Of a DNA stretch of 64,000 nt, positions 21,947 through 32,800 are shown one piece after another. Positions within the stretch are counted from its first letter, which is position 1; each line of letters opens with the position of its first letter. The notes beneath the pieces were generated by a model. The model did no database searches, was not told the DNA's origin, and saw only the letters and a program-made list of their open reading frames with translations. A program made the position numbers and the translations under genes. Origin of the DNA: Cryoendolithus antarcticus (taxonomy: Eukaryota > Ascomycota > Dothideomycetes > Cladosporiales > Cladosporiaceae); NCBI GenBank assembly GCA_002077065.1, contig NAJO01000064.1, forward strand, positions 110,351 to 174,350, read 5' to 3'.

Positions 21947-23482
21947 ATGCACTCATGGGTACAAGGCAAAAGTGAATCGTGGCCATCCATCTCACTTCAA
22001 GATCGGATCATCTTTCGTACTATCGCAAGTAGCATTCACCCTACGCTCTGCTCGTCTCAGTCGATCTCTATGGCACTTGACTGTCGAAGCAACTGGGAGG
22101 TCCAGATGCAAGTTCGCACGATCCAGGCTCGCAGCATAAATCGGAGTACTTTGACGCACACTGCTGTCAGCCAGGAGGAAGTTAGCAGAGTGGTCAGCAG
22201 CCCCAAGCCACCCACAAGGCCCATTCACCTCCCCGACGAGATCATCATCCGCATCCTCGAGTACCTGGCCGCGTTGCCCGACGCACAGACAAGTCTCGCC
22301 TCCGTCTGCCTGCTCTCTCGTCAGTACTACAGCGCCGCGATCGTGTTCCTCTACCGTCAGCCGATACTGTACGGCAAGAACTTCGATCCCTTCACGCGCG
22401 CCATATGCCCTTCAATCAACCTGCACGTACGCCGGAGTCCTCTGTCGAAGCTGGTGAGGATTCTCGACCTGGGCAGACTGGTACATCAGGGAAGCAAAAG
22501 TGTGACCGCGCGATTGTTGGGTAGGACGAAGGAACATCTGGAATACTTCCGCGCACCGCAGGCATCTTTTGCCGTCAATTGCTTGCCTGCATTAGCGAAG
22601 TGTCAGTCGTTGCGAACCTTGGATTTGTCCCTTGTTTCGGAGTCTCCTCCCCTTGCCGACCTCTTGCGAACTGTTGCTCGGATAGACTCACTCCTGCACC
22701 TTTGCTTGCCTCGCTCTTCGGGCTTCGGCGTGCATTCGCGACCAACAGCTTTCGCCTGGCCGGCGAAGCTTGAGCATCTTGCGTTGAGTGGTGGGATTGA
22801 CGATCACTTCTCCAGGGGAGTCGTCGCATTTCCCATAACACTGCGGTCACTCACGCTCGAGCACTGTCCACACGCGAAGGGGTTCGCCGTTTTGCATCTC
22901 TTGCGCACAGCGGTGCAGACCCTCCCCCGACTCGAAGAAGTCCGCATCGCGTACATGCCACGACTATCTTCGCACGCGCTTGACAGTATCTTGCTCTTGC
23001 TGCCGCAAATCTCCAAACTCAGCATCAGTGTCGACTACATCACACCCGCGATGTTCGACGAGAGCCACTTCAACCACAAGAGTGTTGCTCCGCTCGCTGT
23101 GTTCGAGACGGCAGGGTTCGACCCAGACCATATTCCGGTGACTGGAGACTACAGCGTCTTCTCGCATGCTCACTTGCGAACATTGGAGCTGACCAACTCG
23201 GGCAATCCTTCTGTGGATGATAAGATATCTCCCATCGACATCATGCTGGCGATCGACGACAATGTTCTGCCCGCTCTACGTGTTGTCCGCGTGGCCAAAT
23301 CTCTGGATTGGCAAGGCGCCGCTCTGGCTGATGAGACTGAAGCTCTGGCTGACGCCCTTGTGGAGGCTAGTAAAGCGGATTGGGAGGCGAAGCAGGATCA
23401 TTCGAAGTCTTCCAGTAGAATTGATCCTTCGGTGGTACGGCCTTGGGAGAAGTGGGCTGGCGTATGGACTTTCGACGCTTGA
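21947..23482 (+). CDS. F-box / leucine-rich-repeat-like protein
   Basis: Probable substrate-recognition subunit of an SCF ubiquitin ligase. A 511-aa single ORF from the ATG at 21947. In-frame Met codons lie downstream (for example MALDCRSNWEV), so the first about 45-55 residues may not be translated. The F-box is at about residues 88-125: HLPDEIIIRILEYLAALPDA followed by CLLSRQYYSAAIVFLYRQPI. After it come irregular Leu-rich segments (LRTLDLSLVS, LEHLALSGGI, LRSLTLEHCP, LEEVRIAYMP, ISKLSISVDY), typical of fungal F-box proteins with degenerate LRRs. The C-terminus is charged and Trp-rich (EKWAGVWTF). Target and pathway are unknown. Confidence 0.85.
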   Translation: MHSWVQGKSESWPSISLQDRIIFRTIASSIHPTLCSSQSISMALDCRSNWEVQMQVRTIQARSINRSTLTHTAVSQEEVSRVVSSPKPPTRPIHLPDEIIIRILEYLAALPDAQTSLASVCLLSRQYYSAAIVFLYRQPILYGKNFDPFTRAICPSINLHVRRSPLSKLVRILDLGRLVHQGSKSVTARLLGRTKEHLEYFRAPQASFAVNCLPALAKCQSLRTLDLSLVSESPPLADLLRTVARIDSLLHLCLPRSSGFGVHSRPTAFAWPAKLEHLALSGGIDDHFSRGVVAFPITLRSLTLEHCPHAKGFAVLHLLRTAVQTLPRLEEVRIAYMPRLSSHALDSILLLLPQISKLSISVDYITPAMFDESHFNHKSVAPLAVFETAGFDPDHIPVTGDYSVFSHAHLRTLELTNSGNPSVDDKISPIDIMLAIDDNVLPALRVVRVAKSLDWQGAALADETEALADALVEASKADWEAKQDHSKSSSRIDPSVVRPWEKWAGVWTFDA

Positions 23483-24336
23483 CAGTTGGGGAGCTGAGAT
23501 CGTTGGGATCGCGAATCCTACGTTGCAGTCACTGCTCACGTCGAATGTCTGAAGCTGCCTGCGCCATTGTCCTGTGCTCTGCAACTACCTCCTCGCTCGT
23601 GCTACACCATTGAGAACGGACTTTGTGCTCGTTCTTGGTGTTGGGCGATGTTGCTTGCTATCCCTCACGCTCTCCCTGGTCTTCCGAGTAGACACGTTAT
23701 CACTATGACGAGCTCCATAACTATAGTCAGCTCTGCTGATGTTATCGAGCTTTGAATGACATGGAGGTGAGGGATTGACGCGATAATCGGGCGGTGCTGC
23801 CGTCCTTCAATCCGTCACTGAAATTAGTGTGCCAGCTCCTCACTGCGTGGCTCACTCTGAATGATCCAGTGTAGAGATCGGTACTAGATTGCCTGTCAGT
23901 CTGCCAGAGCAAAGCAGCCTCGTGTGTACGGCTTCTGATTCCCATGCGCGGGATATGACTTGTCACGCGAGCAACGATGACTAGCTCTACCTTGTGAGTA
24001 TCTCATGCTCTTCATTCTATCGTTACGCGAAAAGTCTCCCTCATCGGGCACATCATGCATACTCGATTGAGCCATCGTCACTTCGAACTCACTTCGGAAG
24101 GAGTTGGAGCTCACCATCACTGCCTGCCCTGCCCTCGATGTTGTTGGCTTGGCAAGGCTCGTGCACGTGCTCGCTGTCGGCCCTCTGTGTATTTATTCGA
24201 TTTGCTTCCACCAAAAGCTCTTCGACACTCATCCACCACCTGCACCACAAGACGCATATCTCCGTCCACCTCCCTTGTCTATCAGACCCATCTACACAAC
24301 ACAATCACCACTAAAATCTCATCACAATCAATCGTC
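23483..24336. other. Intergenic; 5' leader of the DEAD-box gene
   Basis: About 850 bp with no recognisable gene. The last 130 bp before the ATG at 24337 is C/A-rich and almost without G, like a strong fungal 5' UTR. An ORF upstream in the same frame runs into the helicase ORF but has no coding character and probably just reads through the leader. Confidence 0.5.
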
Positions 24337-26300
24337 ATGGCGGACGGATGGGGTGCTCCCGCCGCAAGCGCTGTCGACGAGCCCTGGGGCGCACCAACTG
24401 TTGCAGAGAGCCACGACGACCCTAAGCCAGCGGATGACTCAGTCAACGACATGGTCTCGGGCGATGTGGCCAATCCTCCACTCACTGGTGCCAACAGCGA
24501 AGAGTACAGGCTCAAGGCGGCCGAGGCTGGCTGGGGTGCAAAGATGCCTGTTGACTACGAGATCTATAACCAGCGCGGCGGTGACTTCGCTGATTACATG
24601 GGCAAGGGTGCTGTGTACGAGTGGAGCGACGACTTCGGCGATGTGGCACCAGAGCTGCCTGAGCTTGAGCAGCACCTCTTTGGTGGGGATTTTCGCATCC
24701 GCCGTGGCGGCAACTACAAGGCCTTGGAGATGCAGGTAAGTACTGAGGGTCCCAAGGCTCTCGCGCCTGCCCGCACTGTGAGTACTTCCTGACTCCACCT
24801 CCAATCTTCTCCTTTGACTGACGTCCATCTAGTTCCCCACCGCTGGTCTTCATCCGGTGATGCTTGACAACGTTGTCAACAAGTGCCAGTACCCTGAGCC
24901 GACGCCGATTCAACAATACACAATTCCCGCGGTGCTGCAAGGCAACGATGTCATCGCAGTTGCTCAGACTGGTAAGTCAGTCACAATCTCTTGCATCTTG
25001 CACACTTGCTGACAAGAGTTCAGGCTCTGGCAAGACTGCAGCATACCTCATTCCCGTTTTATCACGCTTGATGGGCAAGGCGAAGAAGCTGTGCGCTCCC
25101 AAGGCTCGCCCTCAAGGTCCCGGTGTTCGCGCTGAGCCTCTCGTGATCATCGTCGTACCTACCCGCGAGCTCGCAATCCAGGTGTTCGACGAGACTCGTC
25201 GGCTCTGTTACCGCAGCATGCTCCGGCCCGTGGTTGCTTACGGCGGTCTCCCACTCGGTCAATGCCTCGACGAGCTTTCGAAGGGATGCGACATCCTCAT
25301 CGCTTCGCCCGGTCGTCTATGCGACCTTATGGAGCGTCCAGCAGCTCTCACTATGTCGAGAATCAAGTACACCATCCTCGATGAGGCCGACGAGATGTTG
25401 CACGATGACTGGCAGGAAGAGCTGGGCAAAATCATGGCCGGGGGCGACGCCAACGAGGACGCTGACCATACATACCTCATGTTTTCCGCCACCTTCCCCG
25501 CGCCACTCCGCAAGCTCGCTCGCGAGTACATGGCAGACGATCATTACGTCCTCCGTGTCGGCCGTGCTGGTTCGACCCACAAGAACGTTCAGCAGAACGT
25601 CATCTATGTCGACAGGGACCGTAAGCGCGACGCGCTCTTCGATCTTCTGTACACGAGCGATCCAGCGAGGACCCTCATCTTCTGCAATTCCAAGGCTGCT
25701 GTCGACCAGGTGGATGACTTCCTATACAACCGCCACCTTCCCACCACCTCGATTCATTCCGGTCGCTCGCAACGTGAGCGCGAGGACTCCATCCGTGCCT
25801 TCCGCTCTGGCAAGGCGCCCATCCTGATCGCCACTGGCATCTCTTCTCGCGGCTGGGACGTTGCCAACATCGCGCACGTCATCAACTACGACCTGCCTTC
25901 CGCCATGCACGGCGGTATCAATGAGTATGTCCACCGCATCGGTCGCACTGCTCGCATGGGTCACAAGGGACTGGCCACCTCTTTCTACAACGATCGTGAC
26001 GAGGAGCTTGCCCAGGCTCTTGTTAATGTGCTCACGGAGAGCGGCAGCGATATCCCTGAGTTCCTTGCTCACCTACAGCCTGAGGAGGGTACAGCCATCG
26101 CTTTCGATGATGACTCCGAGGATGAGGCAGAGGGTGGTGCTGGCTTTGGTGCCGCTGAGGATGGTGATGGCATGGATGCTGCGGCTGGGGAGACGGGTGG
26201 TTCTGGTGCTGAGTCCGCTTGGGGGGTTGCTGCCACTGTGGGGAACGATGGTGCTTTCGCTGCCGATGCCGATACTACGGCTGCAGCATCTGCATGGTGA
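24337..26300 (+). CDS. DEAD-box RNA helicase, DED1/Vasa-like
   Basis: ATP-dependent RNA helicase of the DED1/DDX4-like group, probably acting in translation initiation or mRNP remodelling. Exons 24337-24777, 24833-24971 and 25024-26300 give 618 aa. All superfamily-2 motifs are visible: Q motif PTPIQQYTIP, motif I AQTGSGKT (191-198), Ia PTRELAIQ, GG, Ib SPGRL, motif II DEAD (313-316), motif III SAT, IV LIFCNSK, V ISSRGWDVANIAHVINYDLP, and VI HRIGRTAR (about 497). The N-terminus has GWGAP, PWGAP and GWGAK repeats and the C-terminus has SAWG and SAW, an acidic Gly/Trp-rich tail suited to RNP contacts. The first intron has two in-frame donors (24736 and 24778). I chose 24778 because it keeps residues expected before the AGLHP block. 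Confidence 0.92.
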
Positions 26301-26695
26301 GTAGCATCATGCAACATGTAATGATGGGGCACACCGGGTGGTAGGATAGCAGGCTGGGATAGTGATGGCCAAGGCTTGATCAAGCATGGTTGATGGCACA
26401 GCTAATGATGACCTACACGAGTTGATTGTAGCATAGAAGACAATGCTAAAATGTAATGACACCGACTCTGTCTCATAACACCGACCAAATCTCGTCGTAA
26501 TCACACAATGAGCATGTGCAAGTATGGTAGAACTTGTATGTGCGCTTATGCCGTACTTGGAAACTCCTCTCTCTCTCACTATCAGTGAAGCCTTCGTCAT
26601 GCGCAATGGCAACGTACCAGTTAACAAGCGCTGGCGCTCGAGCAGTCAAGGAGGCCTGGGCTGAGCTCACACGCTCCAGTCCGAGTCTACAAATG

Positions 26696-28486
26696 TTATC
26701 CTATCCAGACAATGCCACCTCCGCCGCGACTTCTGTACAGATCCTCATCCACCTTTTGCTTCGCGAGGCGCATTTTCAGCTCGGCGACGTGTCGCAGTTG
26801 ACCAACTGTAGAGTCTTCGTACCCATCATTTCTGCCGCCACTGCCACCGAACCAACCCCTCCAGTCCAGCCAGCCTGCGCTCGTACCTCGAGCGCTCTCG
26901 CTCGCGCCACCTGGGCCCGCCATACGCTGCTGCAGCATTGTCTCCCAATTCGCGACACCAGTGCTCAAGCACGCTCTACACTTGATCCGCTCGGCTTCTG
27001 AGAGCGGGCGCGCTCCTTGCTTGGTATCGAGAGCGGCTTCTGCTATCGTCACTGCCTGACGTGTCCAAGCGAGACCTTCAGATGAAGTCGGGGAGCTCGC
27101 AGAAAGTATCTCGCCGATGTAGAGCATCAGCTCGCTCTCCTCGCAACCAGGCTCCATTGACGGACGAGTGAACGGCTCGTCACCGCTTTGTGATGGGACA
27201 GCCATCATTCGCGTTTGGAAGAGGCCAACGATTGACTGTGAGAGGGCGTCCAGTCCGGTGCTTTCACCTGCATTCGTAGTCGTACCATCTGTGGGTGCAT
27301 TGCGTGGAGAGCTCTCTATGATCAATGGAGTAGTTCTGCGAGCGCGCAGGATCGAGAGCAGCATTGGTAGCGCAGAGCTTTTGTCACCAGTGCGTGCGCG
27401 ATGCACTGCGAGAGCCTTCGTCGCTGAGAGGAGATTCGACGACACGACTGCAGCGCCTGCGTCCGATGTGCGAGCGCTTAGTACTGAACTCACTTTGTCG
27501 ATGCTGCCGTCCTGTAACGGCAGCGCAGCGAGAGCGATATCGACTCCCCATTTGTATACCTCGCCTGCTGTCTGCGGTGTGCCTTGCAATTCGAGCCAGT
27601 TGGCATATCGCCAGACAGCATCTAGACGCTGTTGCGTTGAAAAGCCACGACCTGTCAGGACTCTCATGTAGAACACTTCTGGAGCCTCGAACGCGGGTGC
27701 CACATCCTCCTCGCGAGGAGGTTTACCCAGGTAAGATGGAAGTGGCCGTGGATCAGGGTGTGAAGGCCCTACCACGACCTCCCTAGGGTATACCAGACCA
27801 CGGCTCTTGTCGACCACCATGTCGTGCAATTGTTCGGCGGCTTCGGCACAACCCATGAGCACCTCGAAGTACCCAGCACGCCACTGCTCACTCTTCCCCA
27901 TGATGTCGTAGCCTGCCCTCCCCACATCTGCGATCGATATCCCTTCTCCGGCTACTAGCTCAACAACTCCCCTTGCATCTTTGCCTTCCTCCAGTCGCAA
28001 AAGGGCGGCGAGATATATCGAAGCCACTTTCGCCCAGTCCACCCTGCCAGTGCCTGCACGATCGTCGCGGTCGAATCTTGCCCCCCTCAGCAAATTCCTC
28101 GTGAAGAAGGACCATTCGGCTGGCGTAGGTCGACTGCGCTCATCCGTCTCGATCTGCCAGCCAAAGTAGGCAATGCCAGTGAGTACCAGGACGGTCCAGC
28201 CAATGGCGGTCCATCGTGCAGCAAGCCACAGCTGGTCCTTGACGTAGACTCGATTTTCGGTACTCAACAAGCGTAGGACATGTTGATCGAATGGCGACGC
28301 TCGTCTGGCGAACGATGGCTGGGCTAGATATGGAAGCTGGGGGCGTGGCGTGTGCCGAGCAACGAGGAGGAGCTGCGAGTTCTGCGTGAAGAGGCGCGAT
28401 TTGGAGGGGGAGGATAACAAGTTGGGTGGTCGAGGACGTCGCAGGTTCGGTATTCGCGAAAGGCGTAAAAGTTTCCTCGATAGCAT
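26696..28486 (-). CDS. Mitochondrial TPR-like membrane-anchored protein
   Basis: A conserved-looking fungal protein of unknown function. A single exon of 596 aa from the ATG at 28486; the longer open frame begins with TTG and is not needed. The N-terminus MLSRKLLRLSRIPNLRRPRP is a strong mitochondrial presequence. One hydrophobic span follows at about 93-111 (AIGWTVLVLTGIAYFGWQI). The rest is helical, with TPR-like spacing (for example QRLDAVWRYANWLELQGTPQ and SEGLAWTRQAVTIAEAALDT). This suggests an inner-membrane protein with a helical-repeat domain, possibly an assembly factor. The C-terminus is Gly/Trp rich (DWRGWFGGSGG) before a final helix. Convergent with the helicase gene and divergent from the VMA22-like gene. 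Confidence 0.75.
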   Translation of the reverse strand: MLSRKLLRLSRIPNLRRPRPPNLLSSPSKSRLFTQNSQLLLVARHTPRPQLPYLAQPSFARRASPFDQHVLRLLSTENRVYVKDQLWLAARWTAIGWTVLVLTGIAYFGWQIETDERSRPTPAEWSFFTRNLLRGARFDRDDRAGTGRVDWAKVASIYLAALLRLEEGKDARGVVELVAGEGISIADVGRAGYDIMGKSEQWRAGYFEVLMGCAEAAEQLHDMVVDKSRGLVYPREVVVGPSHPDPRPLPSYLGKPPREEDVAPAFEAPEVFYMRVLTGRGFSTQQRLDAVWRYANWLELQGTPQTAGEVYKWGVDIALAALPLQDGSIDKVSSVLSARTSDAGAAVVSSNLLSATKALAVHRARTGDKSSALPMLLSILRARRTTPLIIESSPRNAPTDGTTTNAGESTGLDALSQSIVGLFQTRMMAVPSQSGDEPFTRPSMEPGCEESELMLYIGEILSASSPTSSEGLAWTRQAVTIAEAALDTKQGARPLSEAERIKCRACLSTGVANWETMLQQRMAGPGGASESARGTSAGWLDWRGWFGGSGGRNDGYEDSTVGQLRHVAELKMRLAKQKVDEDLYRSRGGGGIVWIG

Positions 28487-28710
28487 CTCCACGTCCGTCA
28501 AATGCTTTGTATCTTCCTTCTAGAGGCCAGTCTCTCAGATGATGTCGATATAGACCCCGAGCTTCATGTGCTCGTGCCGATCCGTCACTGTTACCGCAAC
28601 GTTTGACGCCACCACAACTGCTATGCACCAAGGCATGTCAGTGTGGAAACCGAGTCATTACAACAGTATGTCAAGCAACGTACCAAGGCGAGAGCACGCA
28701 CGCCGATGCC

Positions 28711-29466
28711 ATGACTACAGTACTTCAGGACGAGCGGGCATTGCTTGATCGGTTAGATCACTGCTGGGTATTGTATCTGGCTCTATTGGACAACTACACG
28801 GCAGCACAGCGGCAGATACAAGACCACTGCTCACTTGGATTCCTGGCACTGGCCAGAGCCAATGCACGCGCCCCTCCCGGCCGGCGATATGGTCGGGATT
28901 GGTATGATGGCCGGATGAAGGCAACTTGTCGCGTATCTATCGAGGACGGCGATTCTCATCAGAAGTCCGATACGACACCAACGCTCCCAAAGCTTGTCAT
29001 CAGATCGCAGAGGTCTTCCAACATCGACAGCACAAGTGTGAAGGCGCAATATGGATGTTCAGGCAACGAGGAACGTACACCTAGTCAGCCTCTTCCGACT
29101 CCTCCTGGTACTCCCAGAGAGGAAGAGATACCTCCTGGATCAAGCGACAGTTCCGGCACTGGCAACACTTCGGACACCACTTCCGGAGATCCCCTCAGGT
29201 GGTATGGAATTCTCACAGCTCCAGATCTGCGACGTGCACAAGCAGCCTTCGCGGAGCTCATAGGCGAACACACTGAGACCGCGACTGATGCTGGCCACGA
29301 TGGATCGAACGACTCAGCCCGACTACCGAACGCGATCTTGACGGCGACCACGGCTTCGCGCGGTCTGCGCGAGCTTGACGCTGAGATCCGAAGATTGAGG
29401 AAATCGGTACAACGGACGCGAAAGCTGAATGCAGTACGAGAGGGTGGGCTAAACTTTCGCCTGTGA
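28711..29466 (+). CDS. VMA22: V-ATPase assembly factor VMA22-like (CCDC115 family)
   Basis: Probable ER chaperone for assembly of the V-ATPase Vo sector, by similarity to the Vma22/CCDC115 pattern. A single exon of 251 aa from the ATG at 28711; the upstream extension begins with TTG. The N-terminal helix LLDRLDHCWVLYLALLDNYT followed by a Q-rich turn, GFLALARANA and RYGRDWYDGRMKATCRV is the family signature. The middle is disordered (Pro/Ser/Thr). Near the C-terminus DPLRWYGILTAPDLRRAQAA matches the second conserved block, before a coiled-coil tail (RELDAEIRRLRKSVQRTRK). Divergent from the mitochondrial TPR-like gene across 224 bp. Confidence 0.8.
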   Translation: MTTVLQDERALLDRLDHCWVLYLALLDNYTAAQRQIQDHCSLGFLALARANARAPPGRRYGRDWYDGRMKATCRVSIEDGDSHQKSDTTPTLPKLVIRSQRSSNIDSTSVKAQYGCSGNEERTPSQPLPTPPGTPREEEIPPGSSDSSGTGNTSDTTSGDPLRWYGILTAPDLRRAQAAFAELIGEHTETATDAGHDGSNDSARLPNAILTATTASRGLRELDAEIRRLRKSVQRTRKLNAVREGGLNFRL

Positions 29467-29886
29467 TATACGAGGCGCGTGACATTGGTTTCGTGTTTAC
29501 GCGTCAGGAGCGATGTCGCTGCGTCGAGCATCTGCGCTGCCACGCTAATTTTTGCGCGTGGCGCGTCGCAATCCATGGCGCTGCGTACATGTATGCGTTG
29601 TTAGCGATCGCCTTACTCATTCTGGTCTTTGCAAGTGCCATCGCGCCATCTCCTGGTGCCATTCGTTACGACTTCACACGAGGAAAGCTGGCAAACGACG
29701 ATAGCTCTTTGCAGCAGTAGTCGATTGCTTCTAATCACAAGCTTCGCTATTTAGTCGGCACAGACAGCACTAAATTTGATTGCTGAGTGGCTCGAAGTTG
29801 TTGTACCAAAAATACCCACGCAGACTGCCGATCTGTTCCGCAACAGATCGGCAAGGTCAGTCTTTTGCATAGCATTATTCGACAGC
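29467..29886. other. Intergenic with short hydrophobic ORF and hairpin
   Basis: 420 bp upstream of the triple-domain gene. It holds a perfect inverted repeat (29827-29852, listed separately). One overlapping short ORF (29463-29720) encodes a hydrophobic stretch MYALLAIALLILVFASAIA that resembles a signal peptide; it might be a tiny secreted protein or chance. Confidence 0.35.
29827..29852. repeat. Perfect 11-bp inverted repeat (hairpin)
   Basis: Arms gccgatctgtt and aacagatcggc with a 4-nt loop (ccgc), ending 34 bp before the ATG at 29887. It would form a stable hairpin in the 5' UTR, or serve as a palindromic protein-binding site. Confidence 0.7.
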
Positions 29887-32800
29887 ATGATGGCAAAGAG
29901 GCGACCATCAAGGCTTCGGACACGAGGCGCCATTGCTATGGTCTTCAACATCCTTCTTGGACTGTTCTTGCTGATCTCATCACATGGAGCCGTGGTGGCA
30001 TCTTACGGGTCCCTCTACAAGTCCAAAGTAGCTAGTTCCCATGCACGGCGAGGTTCCCCAGAAGCGGGGGCCTTGGACACAGATTTGTCGACTCTCCAAC
30101 ACGGTGATAGAGCGCCGTCCATCGACTCCAGTGTCGTGGGCTTACGAAGGGATGAAATTTCGATCAGACGGGATCCTGCGAAGTCAGCGACTAGTCAGGT
30201 GGACTACGGTGCTCTGTACGAAAGCGATCGGCACTTCGACCTGTTCCAGGCAAAGCAAGTTGGCCACTGGCTGGGCGTCTACGTGAATGCTACGATCGAT
30301 TCGGGCTGTGCGCTCGAGAGCAGTTGGAGCGATTTTGCTGCTCTTGATGCGCATGGATGGGTCGAGCAACGAGCGAACAACAAGACGGACTCTGCGGTGT
30401 CTGACGCCGTCAAAGCCTTCTTCAATACCGTCAAGTCGGCCCTTGTGCTTACGGACCGAGTGGAAGACGTTGCAATTGCGGATTGGCAGCACAGTCGAGC
30501 GACGACGATCAGAGGAATCACATACCAGCCGACCCACGGTTACTATGATCAGGCCTATAGTAGGAGCATGATCATGGTCATGGATCTGGACAGTCCCATG
30601 CAAGCGGGGCCGCAACAGTACCCGCCACTGGGCGACAGCCAACATCCCATCGTAAAGCTGAGGACCTGGAGCGACATCACCTTCCTGACATTCAGAAAGT
30701 ACTGCGAGGATCACTCATTCGCCGTGGCCGACTTGCAGGCTGTCGCACATAGATCAATAGCCAATCCGCAGACTATGCAAATCCTGGAAGCGCTACTCGG
30801 CAAGGACAAGCCATCTTTTGAGCATGCGAAGGTGCTGTATGGCGAAGATCTCGCTGCGCTGATTGCCACGCCATCGGGCCAGGGCTCTGTGTGGCTACTC
30901 ACTCAACACAAGGCTGCTCTCGGTGAGCGAGGCATCACTAGCGCTCGAATTTGGTATCAGAACGGCTGGCATGTTGTCTTTCTCTTTGAACAGCCTACTT
31001 TCCCTTCGCAGCTATACCACTGAAATTCGCTGTCCACTCCAAGACTTGCGCATGGTCTACTGGATGGCTCTGTCGCACTTGGTGGCCTCGAGTTTTCAAC
31101 TCTCGTGCCTAGGCGCCTTGATGTTGACGCGGATGCCGCACTTCAGCATGAAACTATCGCCCGGCAAAGACTACCGCCACGTATTGACTTGGTGTACTTT
31201 CCGGATGCCCAATACGCCAGGTTCGTCGCTAAGGGTAAGTCTCTAGATGGTGCCCTACAGTCAGCATTTAATTGTCTACCTGACACCACCTTCACCAAAC
31301 TCAGTCAATTGCAAGACTGGGGCTGGGAGAATCCTCTGAGAAAGCAGGTGAACCAAGATGTGCAGGACAAGACCAGGGACAACGTCTTCCGCTCTGCGCA
31401 TGTGCAGGCGTCGCAGAAGAAGACTGACAACTTCTGGGCTGTCGATGAGCACATCACGGAAAAGGATAAGGGTATGACGACGTACTACCCGTCTGGTGCA
31501 GTGTACAGTAATCAGTACAACTCCCGCCTCATGATAGCAGTAGCAAACTTCGGCCCGGCAGAGAAGGGTCATCTGATGACACCTCCCGTGACAGGAGATT
31601 CAAATCCGTACCCTTTACTATCACATTGGTCAGACGTCGTCTTCCTTGAGTTTCAGGACTTCATGAAAAAGAACGGCAAAGACACTCGGGACCTGCAAGG
31701 ACTTTGGCAGAAAGGAATTATAAATCAGGACACTGTTAATCTGATATCGAGGGTTTGCGGGAATGTGAGGCGAAAGGACGTGAGTTGTTCACCACTAATT
31801 GCAATATCGCAACCAGATCTGATAGACTGACAACGAAATTTGTAGGTACCTCAATGGCCGGGCCGAACGTTTGCATCCGGTACTAACGAATTCGCTGCCC
31901 TTTTAGCAACTGACAATGGCGTTGGAGGCGCTTACCTGCTTGGTCAACATCGCGAAGTTCTCGGTCACAGGTACTTCACTAATGTTACAGTGTTCTATGA
32001 CGGAGACCCGCACCTCCTGTGGTCGATCGGGACCCTGCAAGACGGAGATGCGACGAGGGAGCGGAAAGTGCCACAAGCCATACCGCGGCAACTTCACTCC
32101 CGCGCTTTGCTACCGCGTGCCTCCTTGGATCCATGGGAGAGCACAGCGGACGATCTGGTGAAAGAAGCGAAAGGAATCGGCGCGTATCTCTCCAGCGTAC
32201 AGAACAAAGATGAGCCCGAATTGGAACAGTGCAATCTCAATCAAAGCAAGTTCCTCGACGTTAAAGCACTGGCTCAGTATGGCTGGATTCTCGGACGAGA
32301 CGACAGATCAAAGGCAACAACCTACCAGTCCATCATTTCAGCATCACGGTCTCTGGGCCTGACCAACTCCGGTAACGCATACAAGTCGAGGCACACCATG
32401 CAGTCACAGGAAGGCGCAACTACGTTCTGGCCGACGGGAGCCGTGTACACGACTTTCATGATGCGCGGCATCATTGGCGCAGTAAATAACAAGAGTCCAA
32501 TGCATGAAGGCCCGAAGAAAATCCCACCCATCGATGGCCAAAAGGGTCCCTTCCCTCCTCTGTCCAGCTGGAGTGATGTAGCTTTCCTGCAATACCAGGA
32601 CTTCTGCAAGAGCGATCCCGGTTGCGTACAGAGCCTGCAAGGCGTGGCACGTGAATTCGTGATCAACGAATACACCAGCAGGGTAGCAGAGCTGTTGTTT
32701 GGTGAGAAAGGCCCTGGAAAGTGGCCTGGCGCCGTGTACAGCCCCGGAGATGATGGGTTCAATATTTTCATGGGGGTGCCGAATGGTAAAGGCGTCACAT

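Noticed and set aside
24055..24336. N-terminal extension of the DEAD-box helicase
   Set aside because: The in-frame stretch upstream of 24337 is Ser/Thr/His-rich leader sequence; the ATG at 24337 starts the Gly/Trp-type N-terminus.
29463..29720. Small secreted protein gene upstream of the triple-domain gene
   Set aside because: It overlaps the end of the VMA22-like gene and only a hydrophobic stretch supports it.
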